From assembly GCA_002385605.1 (NCBI GenBank), contig DGDU01000023.1, positions 1 to 56,869 of the forward strand: a stretch of DNA of 56,869 bases, given 5' to 3'. Every line of letters starts with the position of its first letter. Position 1 is the first letter of the stretch. The DNA comes from Christensenella sp. UBA3944. Lineage in GTDB: Bacteria; Bacillota; Clostridia; Christensenellales; DTU072. Made by a program: the position numbers and the translations under genes. Below the pieces are notes generated by a model. That model did not search any database. It was given only the letters and a program-made list of their open reading frames with translations, and had not been told where the DNA came from. Below, in pieces: positions 33,872 through 43,270 of this stretch.

Positions 33872-34857
33872 ATTATATCACCTCTCAAACGCATTTTCAA
33901 TATTCGCCCGCCGGTTATCCTTTTTCGCCTTGCCCAAAATGCGCGGGCGAGCCTTGCCATGCCCGCAAAGCTTATAACCGCGCCGAGAACGCCGATAGCG
34001 GGATAGGTTGTGTCCACAATGTTTTTGAACCCCAGTGTTGAAACCAGTAAGCCTCCGCAGAGAAGGGCAACCGTTAAAGCGGGTTTTCCTTCGGACGCGA
34101 GAGACAGCGAGCCGGACATTGTGGTCATAATGGCAATAAGAATCAGCAGGCTGCCCGCCAGCCCGAGATTAAGCGACTTCGCTAGATCCATAAGCGGCAT
34201 TTCGCTTTGCTCCCTGCCCCCGACAAGAAGGTATACAAGGACGATAAGCAAGCCGAGTATTAAGGCAATCATTGCCGAGCAGATAAGGGATTGTTTGCGG
34301 CTTCCTCCCGCCGACAGCTTTGCCGAAAGCAGCCCGCACGAAAGAATGTTCATCGAAGCGTACAAAAGCGGGTTAATCAGGTTAAAGGCGCCCGAAATAT
34401 AAAAATTGGGCTCCAACGCGAACATAACGGCGCACATTGCGATTATTATCGGTACGGCAATAAAGTTCGCAGATTTTATCTTTTCCATCCCGCCCACGAC
34501 AATTGCGGCGGCGAGCAGCCCGCTTGCTATACCCCCGCCGACAAAACCCGTTGTTTCTTTTATCGTGTATTCGGCGCCCGCGAGCATCGCGGAAAAAATC
34601 ACAAAATTGGCCGATTTTATAAGCCCGTCCCATACCCTTTGGGTTTTTGGGAAAAGGTACCCAGTAAGCCCTCCGTTTGTTATGCGGCCTATCTCCATAA
34701 ACACAAAGGCCAGCGACCCGCAAAAGAGGGCGGCGAGTATGGGAGAAAGTACGCTTTTGCCCCCGAAGAACAAGGCTATTTCCCGCCCCGAGGCAAAGCC
34801 CGCGCCAATGAAGGTACCCACGAAGGTGAATACTATTTTCAGATTGTTATTTCGCAT
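33868..34857 (-). CDS. YkvI-type membrane protein (LeuT-fold transporter relative)
   Basis: 329 residues with about nine or ten membrane segments. The opening KIVFTFVGTFIGAGFASGREI is the signature of the YkvI family and resembles the unwound first helix of sodium-coupled amino-acid transporters. A basic cytoplasmic tail (FWARRKRITGGR) ends the protein. The substrate is unknown. The ATG at 34857 has no Shine-Dalgarno, and a TATACT box lies only five bases upstream, so the transcript may be leaderless. It is the first gene of the block that continues with murB, whiA and the HPr-like gene. Confidence 0.85.
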   Translation of the reverse strand: MRNNNLKIVFTFVGTFIGAGFASGREIALFFGGKSVLSPILAALFCGSLAFVFMEIGRITNGGLTGYLFPKTQRVWDGLIKSANFVIFSAMLAGAEYTIKETTGFVGGGIASGLLAAAIVVGGMEKIKSANFIAVPIIIAMCAVMFALEPNFYISGAFNLINPLLYASMNILSCGLLSAKLSAGGSRKQSLICSAMIALILGLLIVLVYLLVGGREQSEMPLMDLAKSLNLGLAGSLLILIAIMTTMSGSLSLASEGKPALTVALLCGGLLVSTLGFKNIVDTTYPAIGVLGAVISFAGMARLARAFWARRKRITGGRILKMRLRGDII

Positions 34858-34943
34858 AATAAAGTATATTTATGTTTAAGCGTCCGCATTACCGGGCGCG
34901 GGACTCCGATTTATACATTTATATAAATAATAGAGGATCCGTA

Positions 34944-34972
34944 TTGACAACGGGCAATGCATAATATACAAT
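34944..34972 (+). promoter_or_regulatory. Promoter of the GGDEF/EAL gene
   Basis: Perfect TTGACA (34944-34949), 17-base spacer, TACAAT (34967-34972). The expected start near 34979 leaves an 18-base leader with GAGGGA before the ATG at 34997. Confidence 0.8.
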
Positions 34973-34996
34973 ATTAGCCAAATGCAGAGGGATACT

Positions 34997-37336
34997 ATGA
35001 AGCGTACTGAAGAAAAAGCGTTTTCCAAGAGGGCGGGGGCAGTATTTGCCTTTTATTTTGTTGTATTCCTCTTTTCGGCAGTAATTTTCAGGGTTTTTCA
35101 ATCGGAATCTATGCTCGGAGCGTCCTTTTTGGGCGCTGCGGAAATACTAGACGCAGAGCGGCTTTTTATGCTGATAGGCAGCGTGGTCGCTTTTTTTCTT
35201 GTATGTTTTTTCGGCACAGTCGTATTTCTTACACTAAGGCGCAAAAAAATTATCGAAAAGCTGTATAATTTCGACGAGGTCACGGGCATCTACAGCAAAA
35301 GCAATTTTTATACGCAAACTCTAAACCTTTTGCACGCTAACAGGCAAACAAAGCATTGCGTTGCGTCGGTGGATATCTACCGCTTTAAGGTTATCAACGA
35401 GGTTTACGGCAGGGACTTCGGCGACAAGGTACTTAAGGAGCTTGCCGAATGCATAAAAGCCGAATTCGGCAGGGCAGGAACATACTGCAGGTTCGGCGGC
35501 GATGTGTTTATGGTGTGCGTGCCCTTCAATTTCGTTAACATCGAAAGGCTGCAGGGCTTAACCGACAAGCTTAATGACCGCCTGGCTACGGGGGATATCG
35601 TGCTTTCGATAGGCGTCTATGTCGCCGAAAAGCTGGATATCCCGGTTGCCACCATGTGCGACCGCGCCTATATGGCCTCCCGCAGCATAAAGGGCAGTTA
35701 TGTAAACCGCTTCGCCATGTACGACGACAACCTGAGGGAAACCCTCCTTGAGGAGAGCAAGCTTTCCTCGCACATGAAAGAGGGTCTGGAAAAGGGCGAA
35801 TTTCAGGTCTACCTTCAGCCCAAATACAGGCTGGATACCGAGCGCATTGTCGGGTCTGAAGCCCTTATAAGATGGTTCCACCCGCAAAGGGGGCTTATCA
35901 CGCCCAACAAGTTTATACCCTTGTTTGAAAGAAACGGTTTGATATTTAACCTCGATATTTTTGTTATCGAGTCCGTCTGCAAAATCCTCAAAGGCTGGAA
36001 GGAGCAGGGCAAAAAAATTTATCCCGTTTCGGTTAACATCTCCAGGCTTAACATTTTGCAAAACAACATAGCCGAAACCATAAAGGATGTTGTCGATTCC
36101 TACGGGCTGGACACATCTCTCCTAAACCTCGAAATTACAGAAACGGCGTACATCGACAACCCCGAGCTTCTCAACAAGGTTATCGCCAAGCTCAGAAGTT
36201 ACGGCTTCGTCATTTCGATAGACGACTTCGGGAGCGGGTACTCTTCCCTTAACACATTAAAGGATGTCCCCGTGGACATCTTAAAGATAGACCTTAAGTT
36301 TCTTCTTAACTTCGACAAGGACAGCAAAGGCGCGAGCATCCTTTCCTCTGTTGTGCGCATGGCTAAGGCGCTAAGTATGGAAATAGTAGCCGAGGGCGTC
36401 GAAACCAAAGAGCAGGCCAGCTTTTTGAGAAGCGTAGGCTGCAAATACGCCCAGGGGTATTATTACAGCAAGCCCGTTGAGGTAAGCCGCTTCGAGGAAA
36501 TGGTAGAGAAGCAGGAGAGCATCGAAAGCTACTACGAGGCCGACGACTTCATAAGCCAGCAGGATATAGAAAACTTCTGGGAAAACGACGCCACAATAAA
36601 TAACTTCCTCGCCAACATTTTCGGTGGTTTCGGCATATACGAGATAAAGGACGGCGTTATAAACATCTGCAAGGTTAACGACGGCTATTACGACCTTATC
36701 GGCTGCACCCGTGACAATTATTATCAGTACAACAAGAATGTCTTGGACAGTATTCACCCCGCCGACAGGAGCAAGGTGCTAAGCGCCTTTTTGAAAACTC
36801 TTGACAGCCATGCCCCCGAGGTTGTAATTTACCGCAGGAAGAACGCTAAGGGGCAGACTATCTGGCTGAAAAGCAAGATTTGCTATATTGCGGGCAACAA
36901 CACCCACAGCCTGTACTATGTCTATTTGACCGACATATCAGACCAGATAAAGGCCGAAAAAGAGCTAAGGATTAACGAGATAAAGCATAAAATAATAACC
37001 AACAACCTAAGCGATATGATTTTCGAGTGGAACGAAAACACCGATACCGTAACCGTCTGCGACAGGTTCAAGAGCGTTTTCGGCTACCCCCTCGACACCA
37101 TACCTCAGTTCACAAAGGATTTCTGCAGGTTCCCCATGATACAGGAAGACGACAGAGAAAAACTCCACAACGCATTTTACAGGGTCTACTACGGCGAAGA
37201 AAAATGCGAAACGGAGTGCCGTATAAAGCATTATACCGAGAATACTGCAAGGAGGTGCCTTATCAAGGTGCTCAGGGTGAACACCGATTTTTCCGACTAC
37301 CTTACCATTCTCGGCATAATTTCGTTTATTTGTTAG
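34997..37336 (+). CDS. Membrane-bound cyclic-di-GMP phosphodiesterase with degenerate GGDEF, EAL and PAS domains
   Basis: 779 residues; the ATG at 34997 has GAGGGA at the right distance, unlike the ATG at 34982. Two membrane segments lie at about 13-34 and 57-79. The GGDEF domain (about 90-245) has RFGGDVF, where the motif should read GGDEF/GGEEF, so cyclase activity is unlikely. The EAL domain (about 260-505) keeps EALIRW, VNIS, LEITET, DDFGSGYSSL, KIDLKF, AEGVET and QGYYYSKP, so metal-binding and catalytic residues look complete. Two PAS domains follow (about 535-660 and 665-779). The protein probably hydrolyses c-di-GMP under control of PAS or membrane signals. Its stop overlaps that of the convergent permease gene. 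Confidence 0.92.
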   Translation: MKRTEEKAFSKRAGAVFAFYFVVFLFSAVIFRVFQSESMLGASFLGAAEILDAERLFMLIGSVVAFFLVCFFGTVVFLTLRRKKIIEKLYNFDEVTGIYSKSNFYTQTLNLLHANRQTKHCVASVDIYRFKVINEVYGRDFGDKVLKELAECIKAEFGRAGTYCRFGGDVFMVCVPFNFVNIERLQGLTDKLNDRLATGDIVLSIGVYVAEKLDIPVATMCDRAYMASRSIKGSYVNRFAMYDDNLRETLLEESKLSSHMKEGLEKGEFQVYLQPKYRLDTERIVGSEALIRWFHPQRGLITPNKFIPLFERNGLIFNLDIFVIESVCKILKGWKEQGKKIYPVSVNISRLNILQNNIAETIKDVVDSYGLDTSLLNLEITETAYIDNPELLNKVIAKLRSYGFVISIDDFGSGYSSLNTLKDVPVDILKIDLKFLLNFDKDSKGASILSSVVRMAKALSMEIVAEGVETKEQASFLRSVGCKYAQGYYYSKPVEVSRFEEMVEKQESIESYYEADDFISQQDIENFWENDATINNFLANIFGGFGIYEIKDGVINICKVNDGYYDLIGCTRDNYYQYNKNVLDSIHPADRSKVLSAFLKTLDSHAPEVVIYRRKNAKGQTIWLKSKICYIAGNNTHSLYYVYLTDISDQIKAEKELRINEIKHKIITNNLSDMIFEWNENTDTVTVCDRFKSVFGYPLDTIPQFTKDFCRFPMIQEDDREKLHNAFYRVYYGEEKCETECRIKHYTENTARRCLIKVLRVNTDFSDYLTILGIISFIC

Positions 37337-38121
37337 AAGTATTTTTTTATTATTTTTTCGGCTACCGCCACGGCAAGATACATTGCCGTAGCAAGCACGC
37401 AAAGCATTATTGTGGACGCCATCACAAGGTCCAGCCTGAATATCTGCGAGCCATAAACCAATAAATACCCTATGCCCTCGCGGGATACGAGGTATTCGCC
37501 CATTATCGTGCCTACCCAGCTTAGCCCCACATTTATTTTAAGCACCGATATAAGTGTCGGGATATTCGCTGGCAGCACGAGTTTATACAGGGTTTGGAAC
37601 TTTGTCGCCCTCATGGATTTGAGGAGCTGGAGCTTTCCCTTGTCCACAGACATAAACCCCGCGAGCATGCTTATTATCGTGATTATCACGCTGATAAGAA
37701 GCGCCATGACGATTATGGCGGTCTTGCCCGCGCCCGCCCATATTATGATAAGCGGGCCCAAAGCGATTTTCGGCAGGGCGTTAAGCACCACGATATAGGG
37801 CTCGGCGACCCGCCGCGCCGTTTCGTTCCACCAAAGAATGATGGCGATTGCCGTGCCTATTACGGTGGAAAGCAAAAAGCTTATAACGGTTTCCAAAAGG
37901 GTCGCGCCCAGATGCTTAAACAAGATTCCCGATTCGTAAAGGTTGGCTATCGACTTTACCACGCGGGAAGGGGAGCTTGTGAGAAAGGGGTCTATGACCT
38001 CCAGCCTCGCGAACAGCTCCCACAGCCCGAAAAACAATATAAGCGCGAAAATCTGCAAAGCCCTTACGATTATTCTTTTGCGTTTCAGCTTTTTAAGATA
38101 CTTTTTATGTTCTTCCGACAT
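37333..38121 (-). CDS. ABC transporter permease (nitrate/sulfonate/taurine/thiamine-precursor type)
   Basis: 262 residues, six membrane segments, starting with a basic cytoplasmic stretch (KKYLKKLKRKR). ALPKIALGPLIIIWAG is the cytoplasmic coupling (EAA-like) loop typical of the SsuC/TauC/ThiX family, and VGLSWVGTIMGEYLVSREGIGYLLVYG closes it. The start overlaps the ATPase gene by 17 bases with AGAGGTGAA as ribosome-binding site. Last gene of the three-gene importer; its stop codon overlaps the stop of the convergent GGDEF/EAL gene. Confidence 0.93.
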   Translation of the reverse strand: MSEEHKKYLKKLKRKRIIVRALQIFALILFFGLWELFARLEVIDPFLTSSPSRVVKSIANLYESGILFKHLGATLLETVISFLLSTVIGTAIAIILWWNETARRVAEPYIVVLNALPKIALGPLIIIWAGAGKTAIIVMALLISVIITIISMLAGFMSVDKGKLQLLKSMRATKFQTLYKLVLPANIPTLISVLKINVGLSWVGTIMGEYLVSREGIGYLLVYGSQIFRLDLVMASTIMLCVLATAMYLAVAVAEKIIKKYF

Positions 38122-38878
38122 TTTTCACCTCTAAGTCCGACCATATCCGCTTGAAATAATCGGCGAACCCCAGCTCCCGCCTGCGCAAGGGGGATAAGGA
38201 TTTATCCAAATCTATGGTATAAATATTTTTTATTCGAGCGGGTCGCTCGGTAAGCACGATGACCCTGTCTGCCATCGAAATTGCCTCCGCTATGTCGTGG
38301 GTGACGAATACAACCGTCTTTTTTTCCTCGCGGATAATGCGGTAAACATCGTCGCAGACGGTAAGGCGGGTCTGGAAGTCAAGCGCCGAGAACGGCTCGT
38401 CCAAAAGTAAAAGTTCGGGCGAGGTAACGAGAGTGCGTATAAGCGCCGCCCTCTGCCGCATCCCGCCCGAAAGCTCGGACGGGCGCTTTTTTTCAAAGTC
38501 GGAAAGCCCGTATTTTTTAAGCAGCGAGCGCGCGAACTTAACATTTTCGGGCGTCTTTTGCCGCCTTATCTCGGGGCCCAGAAGTACATTCCGCAGAATG
38601 TTTCTCCACTCGAAAAGCTGATCCCTTTGGGGCATAAACGCCGTAAGGCCAGCCGCTTCCTTTACCGGTTTTCCGTCTAACAGGATTTCGCCCGATGAGG
38701 GTTCGAGTATGCCCGCGATAAGGGAAAGAATCGTGGTTTTGCCGCACCCCGAGGGGCCGACAATCGCCACGAATTCTTCCCTTTCGATCCCGAAGCTGAC
38801 TTCGCTTATCGCCTGTGTTTCCGCGTCGGGGCTGTGGTAAATATACGACAGCTTCCGAACCTCAAGTAAAGCGCTCAT
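38105..38878 (-). CDS. ABC transporter ATP-binding protein (SsuB/TauB/ThiZ type)
   Basis: 257 residues. Walker A is GPSGCGKTT, the Q-loop FMPQRDQLFEWRN is typical of this subfamily, the signature is LSGGMRQRAAL, Walker B is LLLLDEPFSALD and the H-loop is FVTHDIAEA. It energises import through the permease encoded next. AAGGAG lies before the ATG, 18 bases after the binding-protein stop. Confidence 0.95.
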   Translation of the reverse strand: MSALLEVRKLSYIYHSPDAETQAISEVSFGIEREEFVAIVGPSGCGKTTILSLIAGILEPSSGEILLDGKPVKEAAGLTAFMPQRDQLFEWRNILRNVLLGPEIRRQKTPENVKFARSLLKKYGLSDFEKKRPSELSGGMRQRAALIRTLVTSPELLLLDEPFSALDFQTRLTVCDDVYRIIREEKKTVVFVTHDIAEAISMADRVIVLTERPARIKNIYTIDLDKSLSPLRRRELGFADYFKRIWSDLEVKNVGRT

Positions 38879-38896
38879 TAATAACTCCTTTGCTGT

Positions 38897-39886
38897 TTAT
38901 TTAAGAAGGCCTTCGGCTATCGAGTTGTCTATTACTTTGTCGAAGGGTACTTTTTCGTTTATTGTGCCCGCGAACAAAAGCACATTGAGAAGGTTATCGA
39001 ACTCTTCTTCGCTCATAACGGGCGTGGTTTTGTAGGCGCCTATTTCCTTATACGCCGCAACCGAACTTACAAGTATAGACTTGGGGGTGTCGGGGAAGGA
39101 GGGAACCAAAGCGTCGGCAATCTCTTCGTCGGTGCCGTTGGTTACGAAGTCGATACCCTTTATTATCGCTCTCATAAACGCCGTTACAAGGTCTTTATTT
39201 CTGTCGATAAACCCGCGGGTTGCCATAAAGCAGGTGTAGGGCATATTGCCGGCCTGCGCGCCAACCGATGCCAAAACGGCGCCTTTGCCCGCCGCCTCGT
39301 ATACGGACGCTCCGGGCTCGAACATCGTGCAGTAGTCGCCCGTACCCGACTCGAACGCCGCCGTTATAAGGTCGAATTGGATATCGTAATTGATGGTTAC
39401 ATTCTGCCCTTTAATTAAGCCGTTCTTGTAGAGAGCGTATTCGAGGCACATCGCAGGCATGCCGCCCGGGCGCCCGCCTATAATTTCGCTGCCTTCGAGG
39501 TCGGCCCATTTGAAGTCTGGCTTTGCCGTCCTGCCCACGAGGAAGGAGCCGTCTTTCTGGGTTAGTTGTCCGAATACAACAGCGTGGTTGGTGCTTCCGC
39601 CCGCGTACACATATACGGCGGTTTCGGGCCCCAAAAGACCTATATCGGCAGCCCCGCTTAAGATTGCAGTCATCGTTTTGTCGGAGCCGCCGCCGTTGGT
39701 CAGCACAATTTCTATGTTCTCCTCGGCGAAATAGCCCTTGTTGATGGCCACATACAAAGGCGCGTAAAACACCGAGTGCGTGACCTCGTTAAGCTGAATA
39801 ACCGTTTTATCGGTATTCTTGTTGCAGCCTGCCAGAATGCCTATGCACAGCACGGCGACAAGCATGATTACGATCAGTTTCTTCAT
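38897..39886 (-). CDS. ABC transporter substrate-binding lipoprotein (NMT1/SsuA-like)
   Basis: 329 residues from the ATG at 39886 (MKKLIV); GGAGGT lies 13 bases upstream and the longer frame begins inside that site. A lipoprotein signal peptide ends in LAGC. APLYVAINKGYFAEENIEI is the hallmark opening lobe of NMT1/THI5- and SsuA-like binding proteins, and GGRPGGMPAMCLEYAL and DYCTMFEPGASVYEA follow. Known relatives bind aliphatic sulfonates, nitrate, or thiamine pyrimidine precursors. I see no riboswitch upstream, so the ligand stays open. Confidence 0.9.
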   Translation of the reverse strand: MKKLIVIMLVAVLCIGILAGCNKNTDKTVIQLNEVTHSVFYAPLYVAINKGYFAEENIEIVLTNGGGSDKTMTAILSGAADIGLLGPETAVYVYAGGSTNHAVVFGQLTQKDGSFLVGRTAKPDFKWADLEGSEIIGGRPGGMPAMCLEYALYKNGLIKGQNVTINYDIQFDLITAAFESGTGDYCTMFEPGASVYEAAGKGAVLASVGAQAGNMPYTCFMATRGFIDRNKDLVTAFMRAIIKGIDFVTNGTDEEIADALVPSFPDTPKSILVSSVAAYKEIGAYKTTPVMSEEEFDNLLNVLLFAGTINEKVPFDKVIDNSIAEGLLK

Positions 39887-39988
39887 AGCTTTTTTGTTTA
39901 CCTCCAAAGATTAGTCATTACATACTATGAAAACAAATCGGCGTAAGGTGAGGGCAGCAAGGGGTAAGTTCTTTCCATTCTTATACGC

Positions 39989-40017
39989 TTGAAAAAGCCT
40001 ATTAATTATGTTAGAAT
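39989..40017 (+). promoter_or_regulatory. Promoter of the anchored surface protein
   Basis: TTGAAA (39989-39994), 17-base spacer, TAGAAT (40012-40017). It overlaps the upstream part of the open frame and so argues for the ATG at 40037, which has AAGGGAG before it. Confidence 0.7.
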
Positions 40018-40036
40018 AAATGCGCAAGGGAGCAAA

Positions 40037-42025
40037 ATGAAGCTAAAAGCGGTAATAATCATTTTAGCCGTATGCCTTGCCGTAATTACGGCCGGCGCGG
40101 CGCTGAATATTCGCGAGGGGGAAGAGTATGCTTCGGCAGACTCTTCTTATATTAAGGTGCAAAAAATAACCTCCAGGACACCGGGAGGCAGCGAGCTTGT
40201 TATCGCCGAAAAAGAATGGGGCAGGCACATAAAGATTTATTACGAAAGTAACGCCCCCCAGATAAAGCTTTTTTACAAATCCCGCTCGGGCTCGCTTAAA
40301 GAAACAGGCTTTATATCTTCATTCCCTTATGTTTTCGAGGTGCCCATAGAAGGCATAATTACGGTGACGGCAAAAGCCTACACCCCTAACGAAACCGAGA
40401 TAGCGGACGCCAAGTGGTTAATCTGCGAAGTTTACAACGATATCACCCCGCCGCCCGAGCCTTATGTAGACATCCTCGAGCTTGACAAATATCATAAGGA
40501 AGATTTTTTCTTAAGCTACTGCCTTTATTACGACGCTTACTCGCAAATCAATTTTGAGAACAGTTATCTTAAGTTCGACAGCGACGACCCCGGCGCGGGG
40601 ATAGAGCTTATAAGCCTTGACGATTTACTTAGGTTTGAATTCCGCTATTTGTATAATAACCTTACGATTAAGGGCAACGGCGTGCTTTCGATATACCTTG
40701 AGGATTACGCGGGCAACGCTAGCGAATACAGCTATGTTTACGATAAGCACGGCGTACCCGAAACGGGCGTGCCGACAGTAACTTTAAGCACCACCGAATA
40801 TGCCCAATCGGTAACGGTGCATATATCCTGGGGCCCCAACCACGATAACCCCTTTGTGGTAAAAAAGTACGCTTTAATAACCGCAACAAACACCGTGTAC
40901 TACGACTACGAGCAGCCCGTTATCATAGACATGGAAGGCGAGATAGAGCTCAGGGTATATTATTTGGAAAACGGCGAGCAAAAGTATATAACCCAAACCA
41001 TCGGCAATGTCGACAAAACCCCGCCCAGCCTTACGGTAATGCAGGATACCGCCGATGTCATCGTCGACATCAAAGCGGCGGCAAACCCCGTTATGTTCAG
41101 GATAAAGGCTACGGATATGTTAAGCGGCATAAAGAGCGTGTACTTTAAGACGGGCGGCAACCTTACCCGCATCGAAAACGGCTACTACGCCGCTCCAATA
41201 ATAGATATGAAAACCTTTACCGTTGTCGCCGAGGACAACGCCGGCAACAAGGCCGAATACTTCCACAATAACGATAAATTAGATTTTGATACCATAAAAG
41301 AATACAATCAGAAATTCCTTGCCCTTAACAGAAGCGAGTACGCCTCAGGCGGCTGGGCGGCGATAGAAGACGCCTGCGACGCGTTAAGCATGCTTTTTAT
41401 GGACCCTATGGCGCAGAGTTCAGATATAGCCGTTGCCGCCCGCAGGATAGACACAGCGATTACGGGCGAGATAAGGGTAACAAATAGTATAGCGGCAATC
41501 CCACCCGGCTTGGACGGAGGTATTTCTTTCAGCTTGCCGCCCTCGGCAACCGACGCCCTAAAAGGCGAAAAGATAACCATAGTTTTCGGCAAGGCCTCCG
41601 GCGACAGCCTTTCCGAGACCGCGGGCAAAGCAAGCGGCATAAACAAGCGCAAAGTATACGCGTTCTCGATATCCTTAAGAGGTGACAGCAACGCCGTAAG
41701 CCTTACGGGCGGCATGTCTTTCAATATGCCCCTCCCGCAGGGAGCGGTGGGCGGAAAGATTTATGTAAGCGACGGCGGGCAGCTTAAAGAGCTTTCGTGC
41801 GAGGTCGAGGGCGGCAGGATTTACGCCGTGACGACGGCTGTCGGCGATTTTTATCTTGTAGCCGAAATGGGCGGCAACGAGGGCCTGTACATAGGCGGCA
41901 GGCTCTACACTTGGGGGATTCTCGGAGCCACGGCTGGCATAATCGTCGGCGTTTGCGGTGCGGGGTTTCTGGTAACTTATTTTGTGCTGAAAAGCAGGGC
42001 AAGCAAGGGCAAATCCAGATATTAA
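40037..42025 (+). CDS. Cell-surface protein with Ig-like modules and C-terminal membrane anchor
   Basis: 662 residues. A signal peptide covers residues 1-22 or so (VIIILAVCLAVITAGAAL). At least two Ig-like or Y_Y_Y-type modules end in the paired strand signature EDYAGNASEY and EDNAGNKAEY, with TPPSLTV at a module boundary. After about residue 420 a helical FIVAR-like stretch and a beta domain (GGISFSLPPS, GGMSFNMPLPQGAVGGKIYV, VGDFYLVAE) lead to a membrane helix (ILGATAGIIVGVCGAGFLV) and a short basic tail (KSRASKGKSR). It is therefore a type I membrane-anchored surface protein. The ligand is unknown; no LPXTG sortase signal is present. Confidence 0.78.
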   Translation: MKLKAVIIILAVCLAVITAGAALNIREGEEYASADSSYIKVQKITSRTPGGSELVIAEKEWGRHIKIYYESNAPQIKLFYKSRSGSLKETGFISSFPYVFEVPIEGIITVTAKAYTPNETEIADAKWLICEVYNDITPPPEPYVDILELDKYHKEDFFLSYCLYYDAYSQINFENSYLKFDSDDPGAGIELISLDDLLRFEFRYLYNNLTIKGNGVLSIYLEDYAGNASEYSYVYDKHGVPETGVPTVTLSTTEYAQSVTVHISWGPNHDNPFVVKKYALITATNTVYYDYEQPVIIDMEGEIELRVYYLENGEQKYITQTIGNVDKTPPSLTVMQDTADVIVDIKAAANPVMFRIKATDMLSGIKSVYFKTGGNLTRIENGYYAAPIIDMKTFTVVAEDNAGNKAEYFHNNDKLDFDTIKEYNQKFLALNRSEYASGGWAAIEDACDALSMLFMDPMAQSSDIAVAARRIDTAITGEIRVTNSIAAIPPGLDGGISFSLPPSATDALKGEKITIVFGKASGDSLSETAGKASGINKRKVYAFSISLRGDSNAVSLTGGMSFNMPLPQGAVGGKIYVSDGGQLKELSCEVEGGRIYAVTTAVGDFYLVAEMGGNEGLYIGGRLYTWGILGATAGIIVGVCGAGFLVTYFVLKSRASKGKSRY

Positions 42026-42044
42026 TTTATAAAATAGCAGATAA

Positions 42045-42078
42045 TACAAAAAAGGGCTGTCTTTTGCGACAGCCCTTT
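42045..42078. terminator. Bidirectional terminator between the surface protein and serA
   Basis: Perfect stem AAAGGGCTGTC/GACAGCCCTTT, loop TTTTGC. The minus-strand exit is TTTTTTGTATT, so it serves serA best. Confidence 0.85.
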
Positions 42079-42095
42079 GTAATGTTTAGCCTTTA

Positions 42096-43259
42096 TTACA
42101 GTATGCGTATGTTTATAATATCGTCCAGATCCGATATGCTTTCCATAATGCTTTGCGCCTCTCCGCCGTCGGCGAGGGGGACATCTGTATCTATTATGGC
42201 GTAGCCTACGGATTTTCTTTCGGCGAAGTTAAGGGTGTAATCGGCGTTGCCGAGTATGGCGGTTATCTTTTCGATTACTCCGCTGCCCGTGTGGTAGGCT
42301 ATCGTCATGCGGTGGGCGCTTCTTCTGCCAATCGAGAGGTTGGGGAAGTTTACGCTGTTTTTGATGTTGCCGTTTTCCAGGTAGTCCTTAAGCTGGGCTG
42401 CCGCCATAACGGCGCAGTTGTCCTCGGCTTCCTCGGTGCTGGCGCCAAGGTGGGGTATGGATATGATTTTCGGATAGCCAATGATGTCCTCGGTGGGGAA
42501 GTCCACAACATAGCGGCGGATTTTGCCGCTGTCGAGGGCTGCCTTGATGTCTGTGGTGTTTACAAGCTCGCCTCTGCTGAGGTTAATAAGCACGGCGCCG
42601 GTTTTCATCTTTGCGATTGTGTCGGCGTTAATCATATTCTTTGTGGCCTCGAGATAGGGGAGGTGGAGGGTGACAAAATCGGATTTCGCCAGAACCTCTT
42701 CCATAGATACAAGCGAGATTGTGGGGTCCAGTTTAGATTTGTTTTCGTCTGTAAGGTAGGGGTCGTAGCCTAAAACGCGCATATCAAGCGCTACGGCGGC
42801 GTTGGCGACTTTTACGCCTATTGCGCCAAGCCCGATTACGCCTAAGGTCTTGCCCGCTATTTCTATCCCGCCAAACTGCGACTTGCCTTTTTCTACGAGC
42901 TTGGGCACTTCGGCGCCCTTGCCCACAAGGGTTGCCTGCCAGGTAATTCCGCTTACTATGTCGCGGGAAGCAAGCAGCATGGCGCAGATGGTAAGCTCCT
43001 TGACGGCGTTTGCGTTTGCGCCCGGGGTGTTGAATACCACGACGCCCGCCTCTGTCATGCGGTCTAGGGGTATGTTGTTTACGCCCGCGCCCGCCCTTGC
43101 CACGGCAAGAAGGTTGTCGTTTATGGGATAGTCTGCCATCTGAAAGCTGCGCACAAGTATGGCGTCGGGGGATGTAAAATCCTTGGACACAATGTAATTG
43201 TTGTCAAATACATTGTAAATCTTGTCGCTTATTTCGTTCAGCGTGAGAATCTCAAACAT
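42096..43259 (-). CDS. serA: D-3-phosphoglycerate dehydrogenase
   Basis: 387 residues. The NAD-binding fold has GVIGLGAIGVKVANAA, substrate Arg is in INLSRGEL, and the catalytic His is in PHLGAST. A C-terminal ACT domain of about 70 residues (VIEKITAILGNADYTLN) suggests feedback inhibition by serine. It oxidises 3-phosphoglycerate to 3-phosphohydroxypyruvate, the first step of serine synthesis. AGAGGT precedes the ATG, 11 bases after the serC stop, so the two are one operon. Confidence 0.95.
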   Translation of the reverse strand: MFEILTLNEISDKIYNVFDNNYIVSKDFTSPDAILVRSFQMADYPINDNLLAVARAGAGVNNIPLDRMTEAGVVVFNTPGANANAVKELTICAMLLASRDIVSGITWQATLVGKGAEVPKLVEKGKSQFGGIEIAGKTLGVIGLGAIGVKVANAAVALDMRVLGYDPYLTDENKSKLDPTISLVSMEEVLAKSDFVTLHLPYLEATKNMINADTIAKMKTGAVLINLSRGELVNTTDIKAALDSGKIRRYVVDFPTEDIIGYPKIISIPHLGASTEEAEDNCAVMAAAQLKDYLENGNIKNSVNFPNLSIGRRSAHRMTIAYHTGSGVIEKITAILGNADYTLNFAERKSVGYAIIDTDVPLADGGEAQSIMESISDLDDIINIRIL

Positions 43260-43270
43260 TTGTTACCTCT

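Noticed and set aside
39887..39988. A thiamine or other riboswitch ahead of the ABC importer, which would have fixed its substrate
   Set aside because: The interval is too short and shows none of the conserved riboswitch core sequences I know.
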